The notes under the pieces were generated by a model. That model was not told where the DNA came from. It did not search any database and saw only the letters and a program-made list of their open reading frames with translations. From Kordiimonadaceae bacterium (GTDB lineage Bacteria > Pseudomonadota > Alphaproteobacteria > Sphingomonadales > Kordiimonadaceae): a DNA stretch of 64,000 bases. Positions 46,500 through 55,078 of this stretch are shown in pieces; positions within the stretch are counted from its first letter, which is position 1, and every line of letters starts with the position of its first letter. The DNA lies in contig JAEPQB010000003.1 of NCBI GenBank assembly GCA_017640725.1, positions 608,704-672,703 on the forward strand. Reading direction: 5' to 3'. The position numbers and the translations under genes are program-made.

Positions 46500-48025
46500 A
46501 AGCCACCGTTCCTTATGTTGACGCCCCCGAGCCCATTTAAATCGTTATCCAGTGCAATTGTCGACAGAAATTCTTCAAATGAAGCACGAACCGGCATCAA
46601 ATTTCCTGCGATCGGTGCACTCAAGACAATAACCGCGCCAATGGCGGGCGCCCTTCTCAGCTGCACCCAAGCCGTTACGAGTTTCTCATCGATGCTATTC
46701 GTAACGACTGTGCCACCAAGATTGTGATGGGCCCAAACAACCATTTCGCTCTCTCCGCGCCGGAGAATGCTTTCTGTGAAAGTGATTGAGCATTGTTGAG
46801 CCAGAATAGTCACAGAATCGGATTTCACCGGCTTCCATTCTTCTGATGCCAGGCTGTTTCCAGGCTGAAACAAGCGTTGGCCCGCACTCAACTCATTGAA
46901 TTTTGCCAAATGTGCACGAAAAACCACGCCATTATGCCTAAATAGCGAAGACCATTGCTCATCCGCTGAGATAAAATTTGGTCTGGCTATTAAATCAGTA
47001 TTCGCCAAAGTTCGAAATTTGGTCTCCGCGGCGAAAATCAATGGTTTGATTTCCGAAGGCGTTTTGAGCAACCCGCTTTGGTCAGACTGCGGCACTGCCA
47101 ACAAGCCCAAAACCGGTAACAATACTAGAGCAAGCCAGATGGCGACTTGCTGACGATGTGGGTGAGTAACATGAGATATTGTTTTAGTTTCAATATTATT
47201 GTCTACGGGGTCAGGCCGATCGGAATATCGATAAGCAACTGAAATCAAAGTAAACAGAACAATTGATAAGAAAACCCACCCGTAAACAAGGTGGTCAAAG
47301 CCCTTTGCCAGCTTCTGATCAGAAAGCTCCGCTATCAAGAAAATCAGAAGGACACGCAGTGCATTTGCCACAATGGGCAATACGATACTACCCGCAATGA
47401 CCGCAAAACGCTTCTTCCAGCTGGCGTACAACAAGTGAGACAGCAAGACGCCTGTAAAAATGCTTGTAAAAAGGAATTTTACCCCGGCACATGCTTCAGC
47501 AACTTCATACAAACCACTTGGCAAAGTGATCAACATGCCTTGGGCTGTGTAGTCGGCACCGATGAAGTCCAGCACACCGATGACCAAGTTAGCTGTCAAA
47601 TATTGAAGTGGTGTGACAAGCTCAGATCCGAAAGGCACAGAAAAATAAAGGAAAAGCATCGGGAACAAAAGTTGCCTGTATACCTTCAAACCAAAGGAGC
47701 CAATGACTACACCCTGGATAGCAGTCACTAAGGCAACATGCTGAAACAGTGCGAAGTCCAGGAGCGAACCAGCCACCCACAACAAGCTGGCGGCGAAAAC
47801 AATCAGCACCCCTAACCAACTGCTGGCAGGAACCAGCCGCGCTAACGCGTCCCTACGGGACCATATCAGCGAGGCACTTACGATCGGCGCCAAAAGCCCG
47901 TGCGCAAAGGCATCAACCTTCCACAAAATCTGGACCATGTGAGCTCCAGTATCATGCCAAGCAAGTAAGAGCACGATGAGCCCACCAGCACACAGGACAG
48001 AGTTAGATTTCCACTTATGTTGCAT
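46487..48025 (-). CDS. xrtA: Exosortase A fused to EpsI domain
   Basis: Integral membrane transpeptidase-like sorting enzyme that recognises and cleaves PEP-CTERM tails. From ATG 48025 (not the TTG at 48064) it has 512 residues. About eight helices in the first 270 residues carry the exosortase triad: Cys179 in EACAGVKFLF, Arg224 in NALRVLLIFL and His245 in FDHLVYGW. The C-terminal 220 residues (about 290-512) are a soluble EpsI-type domain, predicted outside the membrane. The start overlaps the preceding glycosyltransferase by 11 bases. No gene for a PEP-CTERM substrate is nearby. XrtA and EpsI are separate proteins in some species and fused in others; here they are fused. Confidence 0.93.
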   Translation of the reverse strand: MQHKWKSNSVLCAGGLIVLLLAWHDTGAHMVQILWKVDAFAHGLLAPIVSASLIWSRRDALARLVPASSWLGVLIVFAASLLWVAGSLLDFALFQHVALVTAIQGVVIGSFGLKVYRQLLFPMLFLYFSVPFGSELVTPLQYLTANLVIGVLDFIGADYTAQGMLITLPSGLYEVAEACAGVKFLFTSIFTGVLLSHLLYASWKKRFAVIAGSIVLPIVANALRVLLIFLIAELSDQKLAKGFDHLVYGWVFLSIVLFTLISVAYRYSDRPDPVDNNIETKTISHVTHPHRQQVAIWLALVLLPVLGLLAVPQSDQSGLLKTPSEIKPLIFAAETKFRTLANTDLIARPNFISADEQWSSLFRHNGVVFRAHLAKFNELSAGQRLFQPGNSLASEEWKPVKSDSVTILAQQCSITFTESILRRGESEMVVWAHHNLGGTVVTNSIDEKLVTAWVQLRRAPAIGAVIVLSAPIAGNLMPVRASFEEFLSTIALDNDLNGLGGVNIRNGGLCAG

Positions 48026-49247
48026 CTGAATTCTGGCCACGGGAGCGCGTGAAAACTCGCTCAATTACTTGGTCTAGTTGTCCGAATGCCGCGTCCCAGC
48101 TGTTGTGTTGTTGCACAAACAAGCGCGCGTTGTTCCCTACACCACTCGCTGTGGAGGGATTGTTTAATAGTTGAACAACAGCGTCGGCAAACGAGTCCGC
48201 CTGATCGGCAACTACAATAGCGTCCCCGTCTGGCGCGTTAATGCCTTCGTTGGCGGCACTTGTGCAAACCACTGGCTTTGCCATGGCCATACCTTCCAAG
48301 ACTTTATTCTGAATGCCCCGCGCCGTACGCAAAGGAGCAACAACAACGTCTGACTTTGCAATCTCTGCTGCCATATCTTGCACACCGCCTACAATGGTCA
48401 CACCGTCGATGGTACTCAAAGCTCTTATGGCTGGCGCAACTGGACGACCGGCGACAAAAAACTCTGCATCTTGCAGCGAGTTTCTAACAATTGGGAAGAT
48501 GTTACGCGCAAACCATTCGACGGCATCGACATTCGGGGCATAGTCCATGGCTCCCGTAAATAAAATTCGACGACCGTTGGATATTGTGTTGGCGTAATTG
48601 CCTGGGTCAAATATTTCAGTTGCGACACCATTGGCAATGCCGGAAACGGACAACATTTCTGACACAGTACCAAGCCGCTGTTTGAACAGGTCGGCTTCGT
48701 CAGCACTAACAAACACTGAGGCAGCGCTCTCTTTAGCCAGCTCCTGTTCGAAGTGTCGGAGCATTCGACCCTCACGAGCATACACGGCACCCATGATATC
48801 GGATTTTTGGGCAGCATATGCGTCCCACTTGGCTGAATCCACGTCAACGAAATCAGTGATTATCGGAACGGAAACCTGTTTAGGAAGGAAACTTCGGCTT
48901 GCGGCAGAAAACAGAAAAATGAGGTCGACACCTTGTTCGAGCACTTCTTGCAATTTGCTCCGAAGCGTTTTTGACGGATATGCCATTTCAGTCAAACTTC
49001 GCCCAACGGCAAAACCACGTAATGACGCACATTTTTGTGTCAATGGGCTGGCGAATGCTGAGTGCACGCTAGCACAATGTGTCTCCAGAAACGTCAAATG
49101 CTCCTGGTCTTCAGGCTCATCAATGAAAAAGCCTGCATGAACTTCGTGATGTTCGCACAAATGTTTCAAAAAATTCCAAGAGCGAATTTTGTCACCCTTA
49201 TTCGGTGGATAAGGTATCCGATGTGCGACAAAGAGAATTTTTGCCAT
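48015..49247 (-). CDS. TIGR03087 family PEP-CTERM/XrtA system glycosyltransferase
   Basis: Cytoplasmic GT-B glycosyltransferase, 410 residues from ATG 49247 (GGGG upstream; the longer frame from 49301 overlaps the FemAB gene and lacks homology). The start KILFVAHRIPYPPNKGDKIRSW is highly characteristic of the XrtA-linked TIGR03087 family. The C-terminal nucleotide-sugar domain has FTGAMDYAPNVDAV and GIQNKVLEGMAMAKPVV. The sugar donor is unknown. It sits between femAB-like and xrtA genes, overlapping the latter. Confidence 0.92.
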   Translation of the reverse strand: MAKILFVAHRIPYPPNKGDKIRSWNFLKHLCEHHEVHAGFFIDEPEDQEHLTFLETHCASVHSAFASPLTQKCASLRGFAVGRSLTEMAYPSKTLRSKLQEVLEQGVDLIFLFSAASRSFLPKQVSVPIITDFVDVDSAKWDAYAAQKSDIMGAVYAREGRMLRHFEQELAKESAASVFVSADEADLFKQRLGTVSEMLSVSGIANGVATEIFDPGNYANTISNGRRILFTGAMDYAPNVDAVEWFARNIFPIVRNSLQDAEFFVAGRPVAPAIRALSTIDGVTIVGGVQDMAAEIAKSDVVVAPLRTARGIQNKVLEGMAMAKPVVCTSAANEGINAPDGDAIVVADQADSFADAVVQLLNNPSTASGVGNNARLFVQQHNSWDAAFGQLDQVIERVFTRSRGQNSDAT

Positions 49248-49251
49248 GCCC

Positions 49252-50292
49252 CTACCCCAAATGGCGCGCCAGTGGCGGGCCAAGCAATTTTGAAACGCCA
49301 AATGGCATTTTTTTCCAATAATTGCTCAGTGTAGCATAAGGGCCCGATTGCTGAGACAAATTGGGCGGCTCAACACCGTCGGCCAAGCGCATCTCGTACC
49401 CAAGTGGCTGAGGTTCAAAACCCCAATTTTTCTTGAACTTATAAGGACCCGTGTCAATTTTACTGCGGCCAAAATCGAACTGAGTGCAACCCTTTTGGCG
49501 GGCTGCCAGCATCAGTTGATAGTACATGAAATCATGGGCCGCGTACTTGCGCACCAATGTGCCTCCGCCGGCATAATATGGCATTACCGTGTCTTTGAAA
49601 AAGAAGCTCATTAAGCTGGCAACAGGACGACCGTCACAGTCTTCTGTCAATTGAACGGCAACCCTGTCACCAAAAACAGCAACCAGACTGGCAAACAGTT
49701 TTTTCGGGAATACCGGAGTGCCAAGGGACCACACACTACGGGCATAAAGTTCGTAAAATTCGTCAACGCTGTCTGTCCAGCGAGTGCGCAAATTATTTTT
49801 CAGGCTCTTGCGAATTACCGCTCTTTGTTTGCGTGGAATTGCAAGAAGCTGAGCTTCATCGTCCGCGGCCAGGTCTTTTGAAAAGGTTGCAGCCCCCTCA
49901 ATTGGAACCCAGCTAGTATCGCCGTCATGCTGAGCAACCTTGGATCTTATCTCAAGTATTGGCAGACCCGTTTTTTGTGCCCAAATCCAAGCTTCTTCAA
50001 CAAGTCTGTCGCCAATTTCTTTTGAAGAAGCCAAAGCACCGCCATAAACACAAAACATGTTCGATATCAGCGCCTTACCAAAAAGTGGGTGTTTTTTGAT
50101 GGTAAGAGGCAAAACGCCAACAATATCATTGCCAGATTTTGCGACCAAATAGGGGCAAGACTGCCCTGCCCCTTTTTCTATAACCGACTTCCAACCGACA
50201 AGGTGACAGAAGGTGCCATCCAAATGATGAAACACATATTCGTCCCAAGCGGGATAGTCTGCTTCTGTCACCGTTTCGACGATTACGGGCAT
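49252..50292 (-). CDS. FemAB family XrtA/PEP-CTERM system-associated protein
   Basis: Protein of 346 residues with two tandem GNAT-like domains of the FemAB/LPG-transferase type. Such enzymes transfer amino acids from aminoacyl-tRNA or acyl groups; this XrtA-linked subgroup has no assigned donor. Seen: the N-terminal DYPAWDEYVFHH, GVLPLTIKKHPLFGK and the C-terminal YAAHDFMYYQLMLAARQKGCTQFDFGRSKIDTGPYKFKKNWG, which is very typical of the subgroup. The start ATG 50292 overlaps the deacetylase stop by one base (TGATG). It precedes the glycosyltransferase gene by four bases. Confidence 0.9.
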   Translation of the reverse strand: MPVIVETVTEADYPAWDEYVFHHLDGTFCHLVGWKSVIEKGAGQSCPYLVAKSGNDIVGVLPLTIKKHPLFGKALISNMFCVYGGALASSKEIGDRLVEEAWIWAQKTGLPILEIRSKVAQHDGDTSWVPIEGAATFSKDLAADDEAQLLAIPRKQRAVIRKSLKNNLRTRWTDSVDEFYELYARSVWSLGTPVFPKKLFASLVAVFGDRVAVQLTEDCDGRPVASLMSFFFKDTVMPYYAGGGTLVRKYAAHDFMYYQLMLAARQKGCTQFDFGRSKIDTGPYKFKKNWGFEPQPLGYEMRLADGVEPPNLSQQSGPYATLSNYWKKMPFGVSKLLGPPLARHLG

Positions 50293-51206
50293 CAACCGGC
50301 ACCCATAGCGAATTCAGTCGTCAGGAAATCTTCAAGGGCCATGAACTCGTTTTGCGAGAGTAACTCCTCAAGCTTCCCGGCCATTCGTTCTTGACCAACA
50401 TAGTGGCGCAACCGCGACTTAAGAGGTGCTTCTTTTACAAAAGGCTGCTCTGGATCCACTTCCCAAGGATGCATATAGAAAATAGTGCCGATGCCGGTCT
50501 GCTTGCGAGCTTTTCGCATCAACCACTCTGATAATAGCTTGGGCAGCAATCGGAAATAACCGCCTCCAGAAGCTGGAATCGTTCTGCCAAATACTTGGGC
50601 AACAGTCATGGGAACCTCGAGAAACTCAGCGCCCTCCAGCGGAAAGAAAGGCACACGCGGTAGGCCGGCAGCCCCATAATGGTCTGTTTGTGCTGGCACA
50701 ACGCTCGAAGAATAGCGAAAACCGGCTTCTATTAATTGCTCATAGTGCCCCCACGTGTCTTGAGACATGGAAAAACTGGGCGCCCTGTATCCTTGGACCG
50801 GTTTTCCGCATGCGTCTTCAAGAAGGTTTTTGGCGCAGCTAACATCCTCGAGAAATTCAGAAGCACTAAAGCGAAAAACCCGTTGGTGATCCATGCCATG
50901 ACAAGCGATCTCATGGCCTTGATCTGAAATAGTTTTGATCAACTTCGGTGACCGCTCAGCCACCCAGCCCAAACAAAAAAAAGTTGCTTTTGTATTCGTG
51001 GTTTCTAGCAGCTGAAGAATTTTGTGGGTCTGGAGTTCAACCCTGCTTTCAAGCTGTGGCCAGTCTTCACGCGACAATGTATTTTCGAACGCGCCCACTT
51101 GGAACCATTCTTCAACATCTACCGAAAACACATTGTTTATGACCGCAGCATGGTCCTTCCGCCGTCTAGGTGCGAGCTGAAGGTCGTCCACGACGAAGGC
51201 TGCCAT
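50292..51206 (-). CDS. XrtA system polysaccharide deacetylase
   Basis: NodB-family deacetylase with a DUF3473-type C-terminal region, 304 residues. Catalytic motifs: FSVDVEEWF (Asp-containing motif 1), HEIACHGMDHQRVF (zinc-binding His pair, motif 2), QGYRAPSFS (motif 3) and FYMHPWEVDP (later His). It presumably removes acetyl groups from the exopolysaccharide or its precursor; it has no signal peptide, so it should act in the cytoplasm. The first about 25 residues (rich in Arg) before the usual start are extra. It follows the ATPase gene by three bases. Confidence 0.92.
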   Translation of the reverse strand: MAAFVVDDLQLAPRRRKDHAAVINNVFSVDVEEWFQVGAFENTLSREDWPQLESRVELQTHKILQLLETTNTKATFFCLGWVAERSPKLIKTISDQGHEIACHGMDHQRVFRFSASEFLEDVSCAKNLLEDACGKPVQGYRAPSFSMSQDTWGHYEQLIEAGFRYSSSVVPAQTDHYGAAGLPRVPFFPLEGAEFLEVPMTVAQVFGRTIPASGGGYFRLLPKLLSEWLMRKARKQTGIGTIFYMHPWEVDPEQPFVKEAPLKSRLRHYVGQERMAGKLEELLSQNEFMALEDFLTTEFAMGAG

Positions 51207-51209
51207 GGC

Positions 51210-52247
51210 TCACTCTTCGTCCTTTTTTGACCCGCTTGCCAGTTGCGTCATCAATTGAGTGAGTTGCTGAAGAGTTTGATCCTGGGATTTCATCATGTCT
51301 TCAAGCTGACTTATTCGGTTATCCATTTCTTTATTGGGTTCCGAACCTCGCCGCGCCTCAAGGGGGACTGTAGAGTCGTTCATCGAGCTGGGCGGTGGTG
51401 CCGATACGGCGGAAGATACAGGCGTAACTGGCCGCGTGTCGCTTGTCATATCAGCAACAACGGCACCTACAGTTTCCCCATCAATTGTATGTAATTCCTC
51501 AAGCGAACCATAGAGCAGTATTCGTGAACACAGCGTATTGAGCCTGCGGGGAACGCCTGCAGAATGATTGAAAATCGCCTCGACGGCGTCCGCCGTAAAG
51601 CAAGGGTCGTTATCCCAACCGACCAGGCTCAAGCGGTGTTGGATATAGTCAGCAAGCTCTTCCTTCTCCATCGGCTCAAGGTGGTGTGTTGCAATCACTC
51701 GCTGACGAAGCTGTTCAAGTTCGGGAGCGGAGAAAATACGCTCGCGGAATTCAGGTTGGCCAACAAGAAAGCTCTGTACCAGTGCTTTGTCACCATCCTG
51801 GAAATTGGAAAGCATGCGCATTTCTTCTAGCGCGGCATTGGAAAGGTTTTGAGCTTCGTCCACAACCAGCAACGCACGACGCCCACGCGCAAACTGTTCG
51901 CGCAGATGTTTCTCTAATCGGGCCAGAAGCTGGCCTTTGTCCTCTGCCTGGGCATCGAGACCAAAGGCGGCAACAACACTGCGCAAAAGATCTTCCGCGC
52001 TCAGCTGTGTACTAACTATCATGGCCGCAATAAATTCATTCCGGTCAAGCGTGTCAAACAGGTGGCGGACAAGGGTTGTTTTGCCGGTACCAATATCTCC
52101 GGTCACAATGATGAACCCTTCACCCTGGTTCAAACCATAGGTGAGATACGCCATCGCCTTTTTGTGAGTGCGTGAGCTAAAATAGAAACGAGGATCCGGC
52201 GTCAGCTGGAATGGTCGTCCCTGGAGATTGTAAAAACTTTCATACAT
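51210..52247 (-). CDS. XrtA system-associated AAA ATPase (GspA/ExeA-like)
   Basis: 345 residues. N-terminal AAA_22 domain resembling the ATPase ExeA/GspA: MYESFYNLQGRPFQLTPDP at the start, Walker A GDIGTGKTTL, Walker B LLVVDEAQN, and the sensor region DGDKALVQSFLVGQPEF. After a Ser/Pro-rich linker (about 265-300) a predicted coiled coil (MDNRISQLEDMMKSQDQTLQQL) forms the C-terminus. Members accompany the XrtA locus; their job in polymer export or assembly is not known. The TIGR03016 outer-membrane gene ends six bases upstream. Confidence 0.91.
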   Translation of the reverse strand: MYESFYNLQGRPFQLTPDPRFYFSSRTHKKAMAYLTYGLNQGEGFIIVTGDIGTGKTTLVRHLFDTLDRNEFIAAMIVSTQLSAEDLLRSVVAAFGLDAQAEDKGQLLARLEKHLREQFARGRRALLVVDEAQNLSNAALEEMRMLSNFQDGDKALVQSFLVGQPEFRERIFSAPELEQLRQRVIATHHLEPMEKEELADYIQHRLSLVGWDNDPCFTADAVEAIFNHSAGVPRRLNTLCSRILLYGSLEELHTIDGETVGAVVADMTSDTRPVTPVSSAVSAPPPSSMNDSTVPLEARRGSEPNKEMDNRISQLEDMMKSQDQTLQQLTQLMTQLASGSKKDEE

Positions 52248-52253
52248 ATGGCG

Positions 52254-53750
52254 CTAAAATGTTCCTCTGAGGTACAAAGTTACAGCGTTTTCTCTTAGAT
52301 CCTCACCTTCAAGGTTCGAGAGCCTTTGTGAATAATCATACGACACTGCTACCCTAAAGTATCTTGATATCGTTTTTTGCCAAGACAAGTTACCTACAAT
52401 GAAGTCATCTACTCGCACCCCATCTTCAAATAAACTTTGACGAAAGCTAAGTCGAGCATTTAGTGAGGTTTTTTCATTTATTTCGTGATCTGTTCCAACA
52501 GTTATTCCCCAAGCCTCGCCAGTTCCGGCGTCGTTATCAAAAGTACGCCACTCATAATTGGCACTTAAATAGCTGGTCGTACGCTTGTGCCTTAGTGTAA
52601 ATGTGCCCACTGCCGATCTTTGCCGAAAATCTACATCGGAAAAAGAAAAATTGGGATCGGTTTCGTCAATTGGCAAGCTTTCTGTATTGGTGATGCCGAG
52701 TTCACTGTTAAAACTCAAACTGTTGAGGGTGTCATTTGATACGATGGTATTTGCGGTTATGCGGTCTGTGTAACTGCCTGTGAAGTCAAAACGAGCCGAA
52801 AAGAAATACTGAAGCGATCCATACCAAACACTCCTCGCCCCTTCTTTACCAAAGGAAGCTGAAGCGTCTAGCTTACCTCCTGGTGTCCATCGAAGCCCCG
52901 TCTCCCAACCAAAGCCATCTTCTGCAAGCACTTCATTCTGAAAATCGTTTGAGGTGACATTCAGGTTACCGAACAACTGGATGTGCCGATTAGGCTTGAA
53001 TGTGACTTCGCCGCCCGCCCGTTCTTTACGGAAGTCGTTAACATCCAATGAACGGATTACACGGGAAGAATCCGCAAAAAGGCGCCACTGGAAATTACGA
53101 AACCGCTCTCCTGAGTCTAATGATGCAGTGAACTCGTGACTGGTCGAGTCCGAAAAATTGATGGGAAGCGTGTCATCGGTTAGATTGTCGGCTGGACTGC
53201 GCTGAAGCCCCAACCGGTATGTCAGGCGAAAGTCAGCATAATCTCTAATTCCCGATCTAAAAATACTAGTTGCGGTATATTCCTGGACCAAGCGGCGATT
53301 AGCTGTGCGGTTGGCTGCACTCCCAGACAAACTGCCGCGCTGGTCCAAAAATTGTTGCCGCAAACTGGCCCGTCCATTGATTGTCAAATGGTCTTCCCAG
53401 ACCTCTGCATCCAGTGTCCCAAAGGCATTCTGGCGAAACTCTTCAGTATCACTTGTGATAAAATAGAAATGATCCAGAGAGTAATCGAGAGCCAATCGTA
53501 GGCGGTTGCCGTCAATGCGTGTGTTGATGCCGATAGCGCTGTTCAGAACCGCTTCATACTCACGGTCCGTTTCCACCAGAGTAGCATTGTCAGTTCCAGT
53601 CACCCGAACTTCGGCGCGTGGGTCCACATATATGTGCTGGGCAAAGACCTCGCTACTCAAGGCACATAGTGTTGCCACACAGAAAAGCCCGGCACTTAAC
53701 CGGGCAGCAGAACGTTCAGTCCCATATTTTTCCACGGACTGGCAACTCAC
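52254..53750 (-). CDS. TIGR03016 family PEP-CTERM system-associated outer membrane protein
   Basis: Predicted outer-membrane beta-barrel of 498 residues. N-terminal signal peptide ends at SEVFAQ (about residue 38). The rest consists of alternating amphipathic strands with aromatic girdle residues and ends ENAVTLYLRGTF, with the C-terminal Phe that the BAM machinery recognises. XrtA loci regularly carry such a barrel (TIGR03016), presumed to take part in export of the polysaccharide or its anchoring; function not shown. It lies nine bases after the tyrosine autokinase gene. Confidence 0.87.
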   Translation of the reverse strand: MSCQSVEKYGTERSAARLSAGLFCVATLCALSSEVFAQHIYVDPRAEVRVTGTDNATLVETDREYEAVLNSAIGINTRIDGNRLRLALDYSLDHFYFITSDTEEFRQNAFGTLDAEVWEDHLTINGRASLRQQFLDQRGSLSGSAANRTANRRLVQEYTATSIFRSGIRDYADFRLTYRLGLQRSPADNLTDDTLPINFSDSTSHEFTASLDSGERFRNFQWRLFADSSRVIRSLDVNDFRKERAGGEVTFKPNRHIQLFGNLNVTSNDFQNEVLAEDGFGWETGLRWTPGGKLDASASFGKEGARSVWYGSLQYFFSARFDFTGSYTDRITANTIVSNDTLNSLSFNSELGITNTESLPIDETDPNFSFSDVDFRQRSAVGTFTLRHKRTTSYLSANYEWRTFDNDAGTGEAWGITVGTDHEINEKTSLNARLSFRQSLFEDGVRVDDFIVGNLSWQKTISRYFRVAVSYDYSQRLSNLEGEDLRENAVTLYLRGTF

Positions 53751-53759
53751 AGACCGTCT

Positions 53760-54869
53760 CTATCGTCCGCCGTAGCCGTAGTAAGAAGCAAACTTCTTAT
53801 TACTTCCGTTGTAACGCGTCTTGTTGAGCAGCAGGTTGATACTCTCGCAAGCGCTGATCATCCCCAGGCTTTCTTTTATCTGAGGTTCAGTTGTTTTCTC
53901 AGCTTCAATGACAAAAACCGTTTGCCCCATATAAAGGGCCAGTACGGAGGCAGCAGAACTGGCAAGAACGGGCGGCGAGTCGAAAATCACGATACGATCT
54001 TTGTAGCGTGTTGAAATCTCGTTCACCATGCTTTCCATGCGCTCACTGGCAAGCAATTCTGTCGTAAGATTGTGCTGACGTCCTGCTGGTAACAAAACGA
54101 GGTTCGGAATGTTGGTGCGCACGAGGCAGTCACCCACGTCCATGTTGCCGTCCGCCACGACATCCATCAGCCCTCGGCCGCCCTTAATGCCAAGCCGGTT
54201 CAAAATCTCTGGCTTCGAAAAATCAGCGTCCACCAACAGTACAGTAACGTCCTGTTCTGTAGCGATAGAAAGCGCCAGGTTAATGGTGCAAAAGGTTTTA
54301 CCTTCGCTGGGGTTGGAGCTTGTTACCAGAATTACATTATTGTTTTTGTCGTCGTTTTTATCGCCTTTGGGGAAGGCATTCAGCAACAGCGACCGTTTAA
54401 TGATCCTGAATTCCTCAGACATCAGGTTTGGTGGCATGTCAGGAGTTATGTACCCTGCTTCACGCAGGGCTACTAGGTCGATTTCCTCGGGTGCGCGTCG
54501 CTTTTTGGCCTTTTTGTTAACAGCAGCTCCTTCGCCTGCTGTGTCGCCAATAGCTAGGGAACGCGGCTTCGATTCTTCAACTTCAGCAAGTGTCGGAGCG
54601 GCATCTTCATTAGCTGGTGTTGGTGGCTTTGCTTTTGGTTTAGAATCAGGTGATCCAATTCCTTTAAAAGACGGCTTGGCATCATCCTCGATCAGTGAAG
54701 GGTTCAGAGAGGATGGATCTGGCTTTCGTTTAGAGGGAACCCCAATGCCACCGGCGGCAGCACGTTCAAACGGACTATCGCCCGCGCTCTTGGCCGCACG
54801 TTCTACAAGAGAAGAGCCTTTCTCTTTTTCTTTTTTTGCTTTTTTTGCTGCGCGCTCAATCAGGTCCAT
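53760..54869 (-). CDS. XrtA-associated tyrosine autokinase (BY-kinase)
   Basis: Cytoplasmic bacterial tyrosine kinase of 369 residues that works with the chain-length protein. ATPase core: Walker A TSSNPSEGKT (183-192), Walker A' VLLVDADFSKP (210-220), Walker B IVIFDSPPVL. The C-terminus has a Tyr cluster (Tyr363, Tyr364, Tyr366), the autophosphorylation tail. The N-terminal 130 residues are disordered and charged and contain three copies of an ERAA motif (5-8, 23-26, 35-38). It is separate from the membrane partner, the form typical of XrtA loci. The partner gene upstream is cut by an internal stop codon. Confidence 0.91.
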   Translation of the reverse strand: MDLIERAAKKAKKEKEKGSSLVERAAKSAGDSPFERAAAGGIGVPSKRKPDPSSLNPSLIEDDAKPSFKGIGSPDSKPKAKPPTPANEDAAPTLAEVEESKPRSLAIGDTAGEGAAVNKKAKKRRAPEEIDLVALREAGYITPDMPPNLMSEEFRIIKRSLLLNAFPKGDKNDDKNNNVILVTSSNPSEGKTFCTINLALSIATEQDVTVLLVDADFSKPEILNRLGIKGGRGLMDVVADGNMDVGDCLVRTNIPNLVLLPAGRQHNLTTELLASERMESMVNEISTRYKDRIVIFDSPPVLASSAASVLALYMGQTVFVIEAEKTTEPQIKESLGMISACESINLLLNKTRYNGSNKKFASYYGYGGR

Positions 54870-54907
54870 GAAACTTCACACTCGTTTTGACGACTAGCTG
54901 TCGGCAA

Positions 54908-55078
54908 TTAACCCGGGCCCCCAATCATATCGAACACAACAAAACCACCAAAGACAAGGAACAAGACAACTGTGGCGCCTGCAAACATCATAAGTTCGAT
55001 ACTGCGTTGACGTGTTTCCTCCTCTGACAGAGAGCGAGAAACATTGCCCAAGACGTTGAGGTCAAATTGAGCACGTAA
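54908..55078 (-). pseudogene. Detached C-terminal part of the chain-length determinant gene
   Basis: In the same frame as the upstream chain-length gene and directly after its TAG at 55081-55079, 56 further codons run to a TAA at 54910-54908. They encode LRAQFDLNVLGNVSRSLSEE and then a hydrophobic helix (about 30-50 of this segment, MMFAGATVVLFLVFGGF) with a short tail. The LPVLGxVS-like motif and the terminal membrane helix are exactly what follows in full-length XrtA/Wzz-type proteins. No ribosome binding site or start codon precedes it, so it would be translated only by readthrough. Confidence 0.75.

Noticed and set aside
54109-54897. Open frame of 262 codons on the + strand
   Set aside because: It is the antisense of the tyrosine autokinase gene, whose motifs are unmistakable; the composition is Ser/Arg-rich shadow type.
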